NCBI GenBank assembly: GCA_964016105.1
Contig: CAXHEX010000009.1
Span: forward strand, 1-64,000
Reading direction: 5' to 3'
From: Ketobacter sp964016105
GTDB taxonomy: Bacteria > Pseudomonadota > Gammaproteobacteria > Pseudomonadales > Ketobacteraceae
Length of the DNA: 64,000 bases
Below are positions 52,105 through 59,579 of the stretch, piece by piece. The notes below the pieces were generated by a model. The model ran no database searches and had not been told where the DNA came from. It saw only the letters and a program-made list of their open reading frames with translations. Positions within the stretch are counted from its first letter, which is position 1; each line of letters starts with the position of its first letter. The position numbers and the translations under genes were made by a program.

Positions 52105-52902
52105 CTACTTGGTGTGCAGGGTATGCACTTTGTATGTGCATCCCACATCGAAAAGGCGGGTTCCACCTGCTTCACCAGCGACACGAAAACACAGGTCCGG
52201 ATCGGTGATCTCCACTCCAGCGAGATAATCGATACCGGAGCTGGCCCAATGGTTGCTCCAGGGCAAACTGGGGCCCAGTAAAACAACCGTGGCGGATTGC
52301 GCATGTTGCAGCAACATGGGAAGGGTTTTATTAGACAGACTACTGGCGGTGATAAATACCCAATCGGATTCTGGCAAAATGTAAGCACAGGCTGGATCGG
52401 GTAAATCCCCTTCAGCTGGATTTCGTTCAAGAGTAACCCAGCTACCACACTCAGCGAAGGGCTGTAAATTGGGATAGTTTCCAACAACCGCCACATTGGC
52501 CCCTTTAAGCCGGGGGCGAAAATGATCGAATACATTAATATTTGGGGGACCGTCTGCGTGTACGGGCTCGGCGCAAGACAAAAGCTCGCAGTTATGATTG
52601 ATCACAGCATTGATAACCGCGCATCCAACCACCGCTGAAGCTGGCTCCCAGTGCTTTATCCAATGGACTAAGCCAGCAGCCTCCCTGCCCACGAGGGTTC
52701 CGCTCCAGGGAAGGGTTCTGCCAGGTTTGGGCGGGCTAAAACAAAGACCCAGACTTTTCGCGCCGGAAAAATCCAACTCCACCACGGTCCAATTAAGCCC
52801 CATCACCAAATTAGACACCCGTACAGAAAAATCGGGATGCAAAGCCAGTTTCTGTTCTGCTTCTAGGATCAAAGCATCATAAATGGCCCAACTGGATACC
52901 AT
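52105..52902 (-). CDS. DUF4213/DUF364 domain protein, nif-associated
   Basis: 265 residues from ATG 52902, which overlaps the previous stop as TGATG. The N-terminal enolase-like DUF4213 part contains NWTVVELDFSGAKSLGLCFS; the C-terminal Rossmann-like DUF364 part has GANVAVVGNYPNL and later VFITASSLSNKTLPMLL. Such proteins are often proposed to handle metals or metal cofactors, without proof. It is the last gene of the nifEN operon, so a part in molybdenum or iron handling is a reasonable guess. Confidence 0.75.
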   Translation of the reverse strand: MVSSWAIYDALILEAEQKLALHPDFSVRVSNLVMGLNWTVVELDFSGAKSLGLCFSPPKPGRTLPWSGTLVGREAAGLVHWIKHWEPASAVVGCAVINAVINHNCELLSCAEPVHADGPPNINVFDHFRPRLKGANVAVVGNYPNLQPFAECGSWVTLERNPAEGDLPDPACAYILPESDWVFITASSLSNKTLPMLLQHAQSATVVLLGPSLPWSNHWASSGIDYLAGVEITDPDLCFRVAGEAGGTRLFDVGCTYKVHTLHTK

Positions 52903-53324
52903 CACTGCACCATGGGTATGAGTTTCAGCTCAGATTTGATATCGTCACCGTTTCCCCAAGCTGTCACACCTTCCACAAACCATTGGGGTTTTTTGGGATG
53001 CACCTGAATCACATCCACTTCAACAAAGACGCTGCCGTTATCTCTAATCTGGACTTCGCCTTTTTGATTGTCATGCTTGTCGCGCCATACCCCTGACAAG
53101 GTGCGGCTATTGTCAAATGGATCAACCTTAAGGCAATACTTGGCTTCGACGTAGGAAGGAATAATCTCATCCGCTTGGGCAATACCCACTAGAGTCAGTT
53201 CTGATTGGAGTTTATCTACTAAAAGAGCCAACTTGGCTTTGCAGGCCGCACTCTGCAAATGGGGTGAGCCCATTTCATCGAGTTCATCCTGCAAGCAATC
53301 AATGGAAAAGCGAATGGTGTCCAT
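52902..53324 (-). CDS. conserved nif-operon protein, function unknown
   Basis: 140 residues from ATG 53324 (AAGGG eleven bases upstream); an in-frame TTG at 53333 overlaps the previous stop. An N-terminal helical part (about 1-45) precedes a beta-rich domain with repeated strands (YCLKVDPFDNSRTLSGVWRD, GEVQIRDNGSVFVEVDVIQV). No signal peptide and no cysteine motif. Tight coupling to both neighbours (overlaps at each end) suggests it works with the TPR-like and DUF364 proteins. Family not recognised. Confidence 0.65.
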   Translation of the reverse strand: MDTIRFSIDCLQDELDEMGSPHLQSAACKAKLALLVDKLQSELTLVGIAQADEIIPSYVEAKYCLKVDPFDNSRTLSGVWRDKHDNQKGEVQIRDNGSVFVEVDVIQVHPKKPQWFVEGVTAWGNGDDIKSELKLIPMVQ

Positions 53325-53329
53325 TGCAA

Positions 53330-53818
53330 TCAAAACCCTTCCGCTATCTGCAAATAACTTAAACCGCCAATTTCGTCATAGGGATCCAGCTCTTCAAGCT
53401 TAGTTAACACGCGTTTGGCCATGGCAACTTTCCCCCGCCGCAAACGAATCACCCCAAGCGCCTTTAAACAAAACAAATAATGGCGTTGATCGCTGTCATT
53501 TTCCAACCAATCCATGGCGTTAGGAGACAACTTGCGATAATTTCTATCGAAGCCTGCTCTGCCAGATGTGAGCTTCATAGCTTGCCACACCATAGATTCG
53601 GCTTCACCATACCGGCCCCTTCGAAAGTAGAACTTGAATAAGGCAATGTAGGGATCAACACATTGTGACCAGCCTTCCTTGATTTCAAGCAACCGAGCCT
53701 CAATGTCGGAATTGATGGTAACACCCTCACCAACTATTCTATTTAACTCAATTTCAAGTTCTACCGGTAACCGGGTGGAAAAGAAATGGCTGTTTCTATT
53801 CAATAACTGAATCGACAT
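53330..53818 (-). CDS. TPR-like nif-associated protein
   Basis: 162 residues from ATG 53818; the frame is open further up but would overlap the ferredoxin gene. Helical, TPR-like (YIALFKFYFRRGRYGEAESM, HYLFCLKALGVIRLRRGKVA, AKRVLTKLEELDPYDEIGGL). It is a paralogue of the 177-residue protein at 46346-46879. Being between a ferredoxin gene and the 140-residue unknown gene, it is likely an assembly scaffold. Function unknown. Confidence 0.7.
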   Translation of the reverse strand: MSIQLLNRNSHFFSTRLPVELEIELNRIVGEGVTINSDIEARLLEIKEGWSQCVDPYIALFKFYFRRGRYGEAESMVWQAMKLTSGRAGFDRNYRKLSPNAMDWLENDSDQRHYLFCLKALGVIRLRRGKVAMAKRVLTKLEELDPYDEIGGLSYLQIAEGF

Positions 53819-53825
53819 AAAGCTG

Positions 53826-54149
53826 CTACCAAACTTCCGCAGGCGCCTGTTTGTCTGCAACCGGCTCACCGCCTATGAGGTGCTGACTGACAATGACCTC
53901 AACATCCGCTGGACTGAGCTGTGCGTACATAATCCCTTCTGGATAAACCAAAACATTGGCGCCAACGTGACAGGGGCCGAGACAGCCCGTTTGCGTGAGC
54001 GCAACCTGCTCTCCCAGTTTATTCACGGTGATCTGCTTCATAAATTCCTGAAACAATTCCGCAGCACCACTGATGCCACAGCTACCCCGTGGATGACCTG
54101 GCTGGCGCGATTGTCCACATACAAACACATGATGTTTTGGTTTAGGCAT
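53826..54149 (-). CDS. thioredoxin-like [2Fe-2S] ferredoxin
   Basis: 107 residues with the pattern of thioredoxin-fold [2Fe-2S] ferredoxins (Shethna FeSI/ClFd type): VFVCGQSRQPGHPRGSCGIS gives two cysteines about a dozen residues apart, and QTGCLGPCHVGANVLVYPEG the other two. Such proteins occur in many nif clusters and may carry electrons or protect the enzyme. It lies 26 bases after fdxB in the nifEN operon. Confidence 0.88.
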   Translation of the reverse strand: MPKPKHHVFVCGQSRQPGHPRGSCGISGAAELFQEFMKQITVNKLGEQVALTQTGCLGPCHVGANVLVYPEGIMYAQLSPADVEVIVSQHLIGGEPVADKQAPAEVW

Positions 54150-54175
54150 TACTACTTACCTCTTGTGAATGGGAT

Positions 54176-54484
54176 CTATATGGCTTCAGCCGCTTTATGA
54201 GTATGACAATTCTTAGGACAAACTCTGGCGCAAGACATACAACCAATGCAATCCATTTCATTGGAAATACTCATCACCATCATTTCATCATCGTCATCAT
54301 AAAAATCATCATCTTCATCAATGTCATCGGATTCACCACGTTCCACCAATTCAAATACATCGCGGGGGCAAACCTTATAACAACGACCACATCCAATGCA
54401 GGTGGATTGGTCCAAATCTACTACGAATTCAGGTGTCCATTGCTCACCACCTCGGGTAAGCGCTACGATTGGTTCATCCGACAT
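54176..54484 (-). CDS. fdxB: FdxB, nif-specific ferredoxin III
   Basis: 102 residues from ATG 54484, which follows GGAGG by five bases; the frame is open to 54514 but without support. Two [4Fe-4S] motifs, CIGCGRCYKVCP and CIGCMSCARVCP, are separated by an acidic insert (ESDDIDEDDDFYDDDDE) typical of this ferredoxin III family. It is a candidate electron donor for nitrogenase or cofactor assembly. Confidence 0.93.
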   Translation of the reverse strand: MSDEPIVALTRGGEQWTPEFVVDLDQSTCIGCGRCYKVCPRDVFELVERGESDDIDEDDDFYDDDDEMMVMSISNEMDCIGCMSCARVCPKNCHTHKAAEAI

Positions 54485-54538
54485 GATTGCCTCCTCTCTA
54501 CTGCAACCTATCAATGGAGTAACGGTTAAAGCTGTTTA

Positions 54539-54754
54539 CTACGCGGTTTCAACCTCAGCTTCAGCCAAGGCTTTATTTGCTTCAGACCAAGCCAAACAGG
54601 CTTCATAGGTTTTCTGACTGGTCTCAACCAGTTTATCGAAATCCGTCCACAAGCGGTCTTCAACTAAATCATGAACCTCTGATGCCATTTCAGTGGCAAT
54701 GCGCTTTTTCTTGCGAACCGATTTTTGCAAAGCTTTTAGTTCATCTTCATTCAT
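54539..54754 (-). CDS. CCE_0567/DUF683 family protein
   Basis: 71 residues, nearly all one helical hairpin: LKALQKSVRKKKRIATEMAS then HDLVEDRLWTDFDKLVETSQ. This small family is almost confined to nif clusters, always near nifX and DUF269. Function unknown; a metal or cofactor handling role has been suggested. Gaps of 26 and 54 bases to its neighbours. Confidence 0.92.
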   Translation of the reverse strand: MNEDELKALQKSVRKKKRIATEMASEVHDLVEDRLWTDFDKLVETSQKTYEACLAWSEANKALAEAEVETA

Positions 54755-54780
54755 TGTCAGTCTCCCCTTTGAATTCTTGG

Positions 54781-55251
54781 TTATAGTTCAGCCACAGCTC
54801 GATGGGCGGTGACCAGATCAACTGCCTTAGCAATCAACTTTTCGCTGTCTTGCACCATCTTTTCCAGGCTAGGAAAGCCAAAACGATGAACGTCGCGCAG
54901 AGTCTTATCCAAAGCGATGAGCTTACCAACAACAATAAATGCGCGCCCAAACCCTTCGTGGGTTAGATTAACCACTGGCACCGCCATTAACCCTGTTTCT
55001 TTTTCAATAGAGGATGCTAATGCGTTGTAGTAGGCCTTCAATCTGGAAATCACGATTTCGTCAGGATCACCCACTACCGGTATTTCTCGCTTACGTTCCT
55101 TGGTCAGTACCAATGGATCGATAACCTTGGCATCACTCCAATTGTCATAGGTACCGTAACCATCAACAGCTCTAAGTTGAATCACCATTTGGTGCACAAA
55201 AGGGTGCTCTAGTTCGGGCGCTTCTACCGCTAACGCTTCAGCTTCACTCAT
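54781..55251 (-). CDS. NifX-associated protein (DUF269)
   Basis: 156 residues, the usual length, with family stretches HPFVHQMVIQLRAVDGYGTYDNW, LTHEGFGRAFIVVGKLIALD and LRDVHRFGFPSLEKM. It occurs next to nifX in most Mo-nitrogenase clusters (Azotobacter orf5 position); the role is not established. 43 bases after nifX. Confidence 0.93.
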   Translation of the reverse strand: MSEAEALAVEAPELEHPFVHQMVIQLRAVDGYGTYDNWSDAKVIDPLVLTKERKREIPVVGDPDEIVISRLKAYYNALASSIEKETGLMAVPVVNLTHEGFGRAFIVVGKLIALDKTLRDVHRFGFPSLEKMVQDSEKLIAKAVDLVTAHRAVAEL

Positions 55252-55294
55252 AACTCTTCTCCAGTTTCTAGTTTAAATTCTGTATTGAACTTAC

Positions 55295-55765
55295 TTATTC
55301 TTCCCAACCGTTCATTTCCATTTCGTCAAAACGTTTGGGGTCCAAGCCGTGTCGTGTCACCGCTCTAGCAAGCCAGGACGAGGGGCCAGCCCTGAGTTCC
55401 TGTTGCAGGGCTGCTATCAAATCTTCAATAACGGCACCCTCTTGTACCTTTATGGGCTGAACTCCCATTTCTGTCAGTTGTTTAGCCGCAGAAGCACCAC
55501 AGGCACGACAATACACAGCGATGCAACCTTCAAGCATCTGCAGTTTTATGCTCAGCTTATCTTCTTCATTACTTTCATAGGGCGAGAATTCGCAGGCATT
55601 CAGCAGAATTCTCGTTTCCATGTTCACCCCATAGACCATAAATGCGCTTGCTGAGCCAAAATGCTGATCTACGTGCACCCGGTCTTGGGTGGCGAAGGCA
55701 ACTTTTAGCAGGGTGCTGCTATCATCTTCGGTTATGACTTCCAGTTTTCGGGTCAGGGTTGTCAT
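55295..55765 (-). CDS. nifX: NifX, FeMo-co precursor carrier
   Basis: 156 residues from ATG 55765, sharing bases with the nifN stop (TGATG). A NifX/NifB/NafY-type cofactor-binding domain: VKVAFATQDRVHVDQHFGSASAFMVY-like start with HFGSA, and YCRACGASAAKQL. NifX holds NifB-co or VK-cluster between NifB and NifEN. Third protein in this window with that domain. Confidence 0.95.
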   Translation of the reverse strand: MTTLTRKLEVITEDDSSTLLKVAFATQDRVHVDQHFGSASAFMVYGVNMETRILLNACEFSPYESNEEDKLSIKLQMLEGCIAVYCRACGASAAKQLTEMGVQPIKVQEGAVIEDLIAALQQELRAGPSSWLARAVTRHGLDPKRFDEMEMNGWEE

Positions 55766-57213
55766 CAATGCCCTCCCCAGGGTGTTCTGCCCCCCTGATC
55801 CAAATCGTATTCCATGCCTTCGTATACTTTGTGTGCTTCCGGCTTCTGCGAATAGACAGAATGATAGGGCTGCAAATCCTGGTGTTGGTTCATCATCATA
55901 TTGGCAAGATCAAACAGGGCCTGCTGGATGCCCCGGTATCCACACCACCCTCGTTGAAAGCCACCCACCAAATCGTACTGGGGGAAACCCACTCTGAGCA
56001 GGGGAATACCCAACCGATTGGCACTTTCTGCAGCATGGGAATTACCTATTAGCAATTGCGCGTTGTTTTCCTTAGCGCTGTTTTCAAGGTCTTCCATGTC
56101 ACCCACTTGAACTGAATCTATGCCCAACTTGCTGATAAATTTGGCTTTGGCAGGAATCACTGCGGAGACCAGTTCCGCTCCCATGCTGGACATGAGCGCA
56201 TCAAATGCCACTAAAAGATCAGGATCAGATGCCATACTGAATTGGGTAGCACCGATCATAAAGTGCGTATCCAACATGGCATCCTGGAGTTGCTGACGAT
56301 GGCGACGCCAACGCTCTGCCACAGGGGCTCCACTGATTTTGGCCAAAGTGGAAAACCATCTATCCACAGAATCCAATGTCATCAAATGAGAAAAGTGATG
56401 ATCAGGAACATCAGTTCTTTGTTTCAAGCTTTTTGCGGCATTGGAGATGCTGTCACCGATGACTAAAGTGGCTACGCTTTCCCCAGCGGTTACCAGGTCT
56501 TCTACCGATAACCCACCGGTGGTAAGGGGATTGTAAGTGTCATCGGACAAGTGGCCATCCAGGGAACCGGATAAGTCCGGTATCAGCATGGGGCGCAGGC
56601 CAAAACTCTCGATACTCTCTACCACAAACTCCAGATCACCTGGAGTTAAATTACCATGGCACAGGACATTCACCTGTTTATGGCGCAAACCTGCTCGGCT
56701 TTTAGAATCGGGGTCGGCTTTATCTGCCGCCGTATTTGGCACCAAGGCCTCGATTATGGCCTTCAATGCCAAGGCGAAACCGCTCTCAAAACAACCGGTA
56801 AAATCCGGGGTGTTAACGGCCACCACATTGCATTTCTCGTATTCTTTATACTTAGCCCGAAAACGACGCACCGAACCATGGATGTCTGCACCCTGGGTTT
56901 CTGCTAGCCCGGTTGTCACCATCCCCACAATGGACGGTTGGTTTTTCTCACATACAGTCTTGATTGCTTCGACAATATTGTCATCGGCACCCATGACCGA
57001 ACTGACCTGATCCATGGCCGTAGTTTGTAACGGAATTGGCTCACGAAAATGACGCACAAAAAACACTTTTGCAAATGCAGTGCAACCTTGAGAACCGTGC
57101 ATGATTGGCATTGCCCGCTGAAAGCCAAGAAAAGCTAAAGAAGCACCCACGGTCTGACTGGCTTTGAGGGGACTTACGGATAACGCTTTTTTACGTTTGA
57201 TGATTTCCGCCAT
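55765..57213 (-). CDS. nifN: NifN, FeMo-co assembly scaffold beta subunit
   Basis: 482 residues, nitrogenase component 1 type. The conserved start LKASQTVGASLAFLGFQRAM and HGSQGCTAFAKVFFVRHFRE supply the cluster cysteine shared with NifE; GMVTTGLAETQGADI follows. The C-terminal part is about 20 residues longer than the core (YHSVYSQKPEAHKVYEGMEY). NifEN is the platform where NifB-co becomes FeMo-co. It lies six bases after nifE. Confidence 0.97.
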   Translation of the reverse strand: MAEIIKRKKALSVSPLKASQTVGASLAFLGFQRAMPIMHGSQGCTAFAKVFFVRHFREPIPLQTTAMDQVSSVMGADDNIVEAIKTVCEKNQPSIVGMVTTGLAETQGADIHGSVRRFRAKYKEYEKCNVVAVNTPDFTGCFESGFALALKAIIEALVPNTAADKADPDSKSRAGLRHKQVNVLCHGNLTPGDLEFVVESIESFGLRPMLIPDLSGSLDGHLSDDTYNPLTTGGLSVEDLVTAGESVATLVIGDSISNAAKSLKQRTDVPDHHFSHLMTLDSVDRWFSTLAKISGAPVAERWRRHRQQLQDAMLDTHFMIGATQFSMASDPDLLVAFDALMSSMGAELVSAVIPAKAKFISKLGIDSVQVGDMEDLENSAKENNAQLLIGNSHAAESANRLGIPLLRVGFPQYDLVGGFQRGWCGYRGIQQALFDLANMMMNQHQDLQPYHSVYSQKPEAHKVYEGMEYDLDQGGRTPWGGH

Positions 57214-57219
57214 CTTCGT

Positions 57220-58620
57220 TTACCCCTCTGCCTTCAAATGACCGTTGTTATCCCAGGGAGCGTTGCATCGGGCGGCATGCCAGACCGGACTTTCTAAAGT
57301 GAGCGTGAGCTGTCTTACCAACTCGATCATGCCCTCATACCCAGCGTAACCAAAATCCCGTTCCTGGTTGATATCCAGGAAAGGAATACGGGCTTTTAAA
57401 GCGGTATACATATTGCGACCACCTGCAATAAGTATGTCGGCTTTATAATCGTTTACGATACGTATGAGTTCTTTTGGGTTACCATCATCAATCATTAATG
57501 TGTCGTCACCCATTAACTCTCTGATTCTGGCTTTATCTTCTTCCGTTGACTTTTTAGTACCCGTGGCAACAACTTTCATGCCCAAGTCCTGCAATGCCGA
57601 GATAACCGACCAGGACTTTACACCGCCGGTGTACAACAGAACACGCTTGCCTTCCAGACGGGGGCGCCATTCGTTTAACACTTCCCGTATGCGCTTTTCT
57701 TCCCTTTCTATTAAAGCTTCAGTTCGCTCTGTGAGGTCAGGGTCGTTAATCAAGCCAGCAAATCCGCGCAGTGCTTCAGAAGTGTCGGTAATGCCGTAAA
57801 AACTACCTTCAAACCAAGGTATCTGATAGCTGTCCTGCATTTTACGGGCTACGTTAAGCATGGCCTTTGAGCACACCATCATATTGACTTCCGCCCGGTG
57901 CATGGTTTGCACCTCGTGGAAACGGGCATCGCCAGAAAGCGTGCACAGAACCCGTAAGCCCAGCTCGTCAAGAAGAGGAAGCACATGCCAAAACTCGCCT
58001 GCGATGTTGTACTCGCCGATTAAATTCACATCATGCACTTTAATGCCGCTGCGTTTACTGAAGCTTGGCAACGGAGTTGGTTCTGCGGTACCCACCACGT
58101 GTTTCACCATGGCATCACCGGCAATGCGATTGCCCAGGTTCTTAGTGCCATAAAAACCCGCTGCATCTACTGGCACCACGGGCACCGACCACTTTTGCTC
58201 GGCTGCTTTGCAAACCGCGTCCACATCGTCACCCACCAAAGCAGGCACGCAGGTGTTGTAAACAAACACTGCAGGAGGATTGTAGTCATCTATGGCTTGC
58301 TTAATGCTGTGAAATAAGCGCTTCTCGCCACGCCCCATTATCACATCCTGTTCGGTTAAATCGGTGGTCATTCCGATTCGATACAGGTCAGGGCCACTAC
58401 TTCGGGTACCACGGTTGTCCCAGGAGCTTCCTGCACAAGCAATTGGACCGTGGACCACATGTGCCACATCCGCTATGGGTAGCAGAGCGATTTGCGCTCC
58501 GTCAAACGCACATCCCCCAGCAGCGGAACCTGGCTTGGGTTTTGCGCAGCCAGATTTTTCTTTCTTGTTGTGCTCGCAAGCCGGTTCATCCAGTAACTCT
58601 GCAATTTCTTTTGCTTTCAT
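57220..58620 (-). CDS. nifE: NifE, FeMo-co assembly scaffold alpha subunit
   Basis: 466 residues from ATG 58620, preceded by GGAG. The frame is open up to 58698, but that extension crosses the predicted promoter and is unlike NifE, so it is rejected. Cysteines in GGCAFDGAQ, PIACAGSSWDNRG and YNTCVPALVGDD correspond to the NifEN cluster ligands. The family start MKAKEIAELLDEPACEHN is intact. First gene of a ten-gene operon ending with the DUF364 gene; nifHDK does not precede it. Confidence 0.97.
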   Translation of the reverse strand: MKAKEIAELLDEPACEHNKKEKSGCAKPKPGSAAGGCAFDGAQIALLPIADVAHVVHGPIACAGSSWDNRGTRSSGPDLYRIGMTTDLTEQDVIMGRGEKRLFHSIKQAIDDYNPPAVFVYNTCVPALVGDDVDAVCKAAEQKWSVPVVPVDAAGFYGTKNLGNRIAGDAMVKHVVGTAEPTPLPSFSKRSGIKVHDVNLIGEYNIAGEFWHVLPLLDELGLRVLCTLSGDARFHEVQTMHRAEVNMMVCSKAMLNVARKMQDSYQIPWFEGSFYGITDTSEALRGFAGLINDPDLTERTEALIEREEKRIREVLNEWRPRLEGKRVLLYTGGVKSWSVISALQDLGMKVVATGTKKSTEEDKARIRELMGDDTLMIDDGNPKELIRIVNDYKADILIAGGRNMYTALKARIPFLDINQERDFGYAGYEGMIELVRQLTLTLESPVWHAARCNAPWDNNGHLKAEG

Positions 58621-58674
58621 CGACCACACTCCAACCAATGCTGTCCACACAAATGGTGCTTTCATCATTTGGAA

Positions 58675-58689
58675 GCAAAAACCAGTCCC
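58675..58689 (-). promoter_or_regulatory. sigma-54 promoter of nifENX
   Basis: Minus-strand GGGACT-GGTTT-TTGC keeps GG and GC with ten bases between, and a NifA site lies about 65 bases upstream. It is 55 bases before the nifE ATG. The -24 region is a weaker match than at the other nif promoters. Confidence 0.6.
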
Positions 58690-58745
58690 TGCAAACAAAA
58701 TTGCTTAACTTACTGTTTTAAATAGGTTTATTGAATTGTAGGCAA

Positions 58746-58761
58746 TGTAGCCTTTGCTACA
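58746..58761 (-). promoter_or_regulatory. NifA activator site for nifE
   Basis: TGTAGCCTTTGCTACA, perfect TGT-N10-ACA and almost wholly palindromic (TGTAGC/GCTACA), centred about 90 bases before the predicted start. Confidence 0.78.
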
Positions 58762-58815
58762 CTGGGTGGGGTTTGTTACTTTGATTCCTAACCTTCTGTA
58801 TGACGCCCTGACCGC

Positions 58816-59271
58816 TTAAGCGCAGGCTTTTCGTTTGCCTTCAGATTCCTCCTGATAACGAATGGCGAGTGAATTCTGCTGTGACTCAGCCAACTGACCA
58901 CCCGCATGTTTAAACACTTGATGCTCTTCTTCAAACAAATGCTGATGGATCAAAAAGTGTAGCTCTCTGGCTTTTAGAGGCCATTCCGGCCCATTGGTTT
59001 GGAGGGAGCCGAGTTCCGTTAAGGTTTCAATTATCTCCTTATGTTCACGAAAACGCCGATTTGCCTGGTCTTGCTCAAAACCGCTATCCATAAGGGGTTC
59101 ATACAAATACTGCTCTTCGGCACAAACGTGGGCAGTGATCTCGGTACTCAAGCGTTCGTATACCGCTTCGCGACACTCCACATCCCAGCGGGGAATGCGA
59201 ATCAGCTTGTCCACCAGAGACCTTTGTAAGGCATGATCTTTAAGCAATACATCAAATATGGTGCGATTCAT
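58816..59271 (-). CDS. hemerythrin HHE-domain protein
   Basis: 151 residues, four-helix HHE fold with iron-ligand histidines and glutamates: LLKDHALQRSLVDKL, HVCAEEQYLYEPL, RFREHKEIIETL and HFLIHQHLFEEEHQVF. Such proteins bind oxygen or iron, or protect Fe-S clusters. It reads towards the nifE promoter region, starting upstream of it. An oxygen-handling role for nitrogenase would suit the place, but that is inference and no NifA site precedes it. Confidence 0.88.
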   Translation of the reverse strand: MNRTIFDVLLKDHALQRSLVDKLIRIPRWDVECREAVYERLSTEITAHVCAEEQYLYEPLMDSGFEQDQANRRFREHKEIIETLTELGSLQTNGPEWPLKARELHFLIHQHLFEEEHQVFKHAGGQLAESQQNSLAIRYQEESEGKRKACA

Positions 59272-59331
59272 GATACTTACCTTGTTAATTACTACTACTT
59301 ATTCATAAGCAAGCACTATGCCACGGAGTAA

Positions 59332-59562
59332 CTACAGGGCGGCAAAGTAGTCACAATCCATGGATTCATATACTAGTTCCGAGAAGGGCTGCTCAACTTC
59401 AGTCTGTTGATGGGTTACTTCCAATAGGGGAACAAATTGCCGTGTTATGGGTCGTAACTTTTGGGCAGGTATGGGGCTAGTACTCACGCGGGTAAATTCG
59501 AGTTGATCTTGGCGCCAGTTGTACTCATAGATAGTAGATAGATTCGTCATAACTACAGCCAT
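59332..59562 (-). CDS. small hypothetical protein
   Basis: 76 residues, or 72 from the second ATG (MTNLSTIYEYNWRQ). No signal peptide, membrane helix or known motif; the sequence is rich in Gln, Glu and Thr. It precedes the hemerythrin gene on the same strand by about 60 bases and is divergent from the exported hydrolase. An 11-base direct repeat (CATAACTACAG twice, 59548-59570) covers the two candidate starts. Coding status is likely but not certain. Confidence 0.45.
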   Translation of the reverse strand: MAVVMTNLSTIYEYNWRQDQLEFTRVSTSPIPAQKLRPITRQFVPLLEVTHQQTEVEQPFSELVYESMDCDYFAAL

Positions 59563-59579
59563 AACTACAGGACAAGCGA

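Noticed and set aside
58621..58698. N-terminal extension of nifE by 26 codons
   Set aside because: The extension runs through the predicted sigma-54 promoter, has no ribosome binding site and is unlike any NifE, while ATG 58620 begins with the family's usual sequence.
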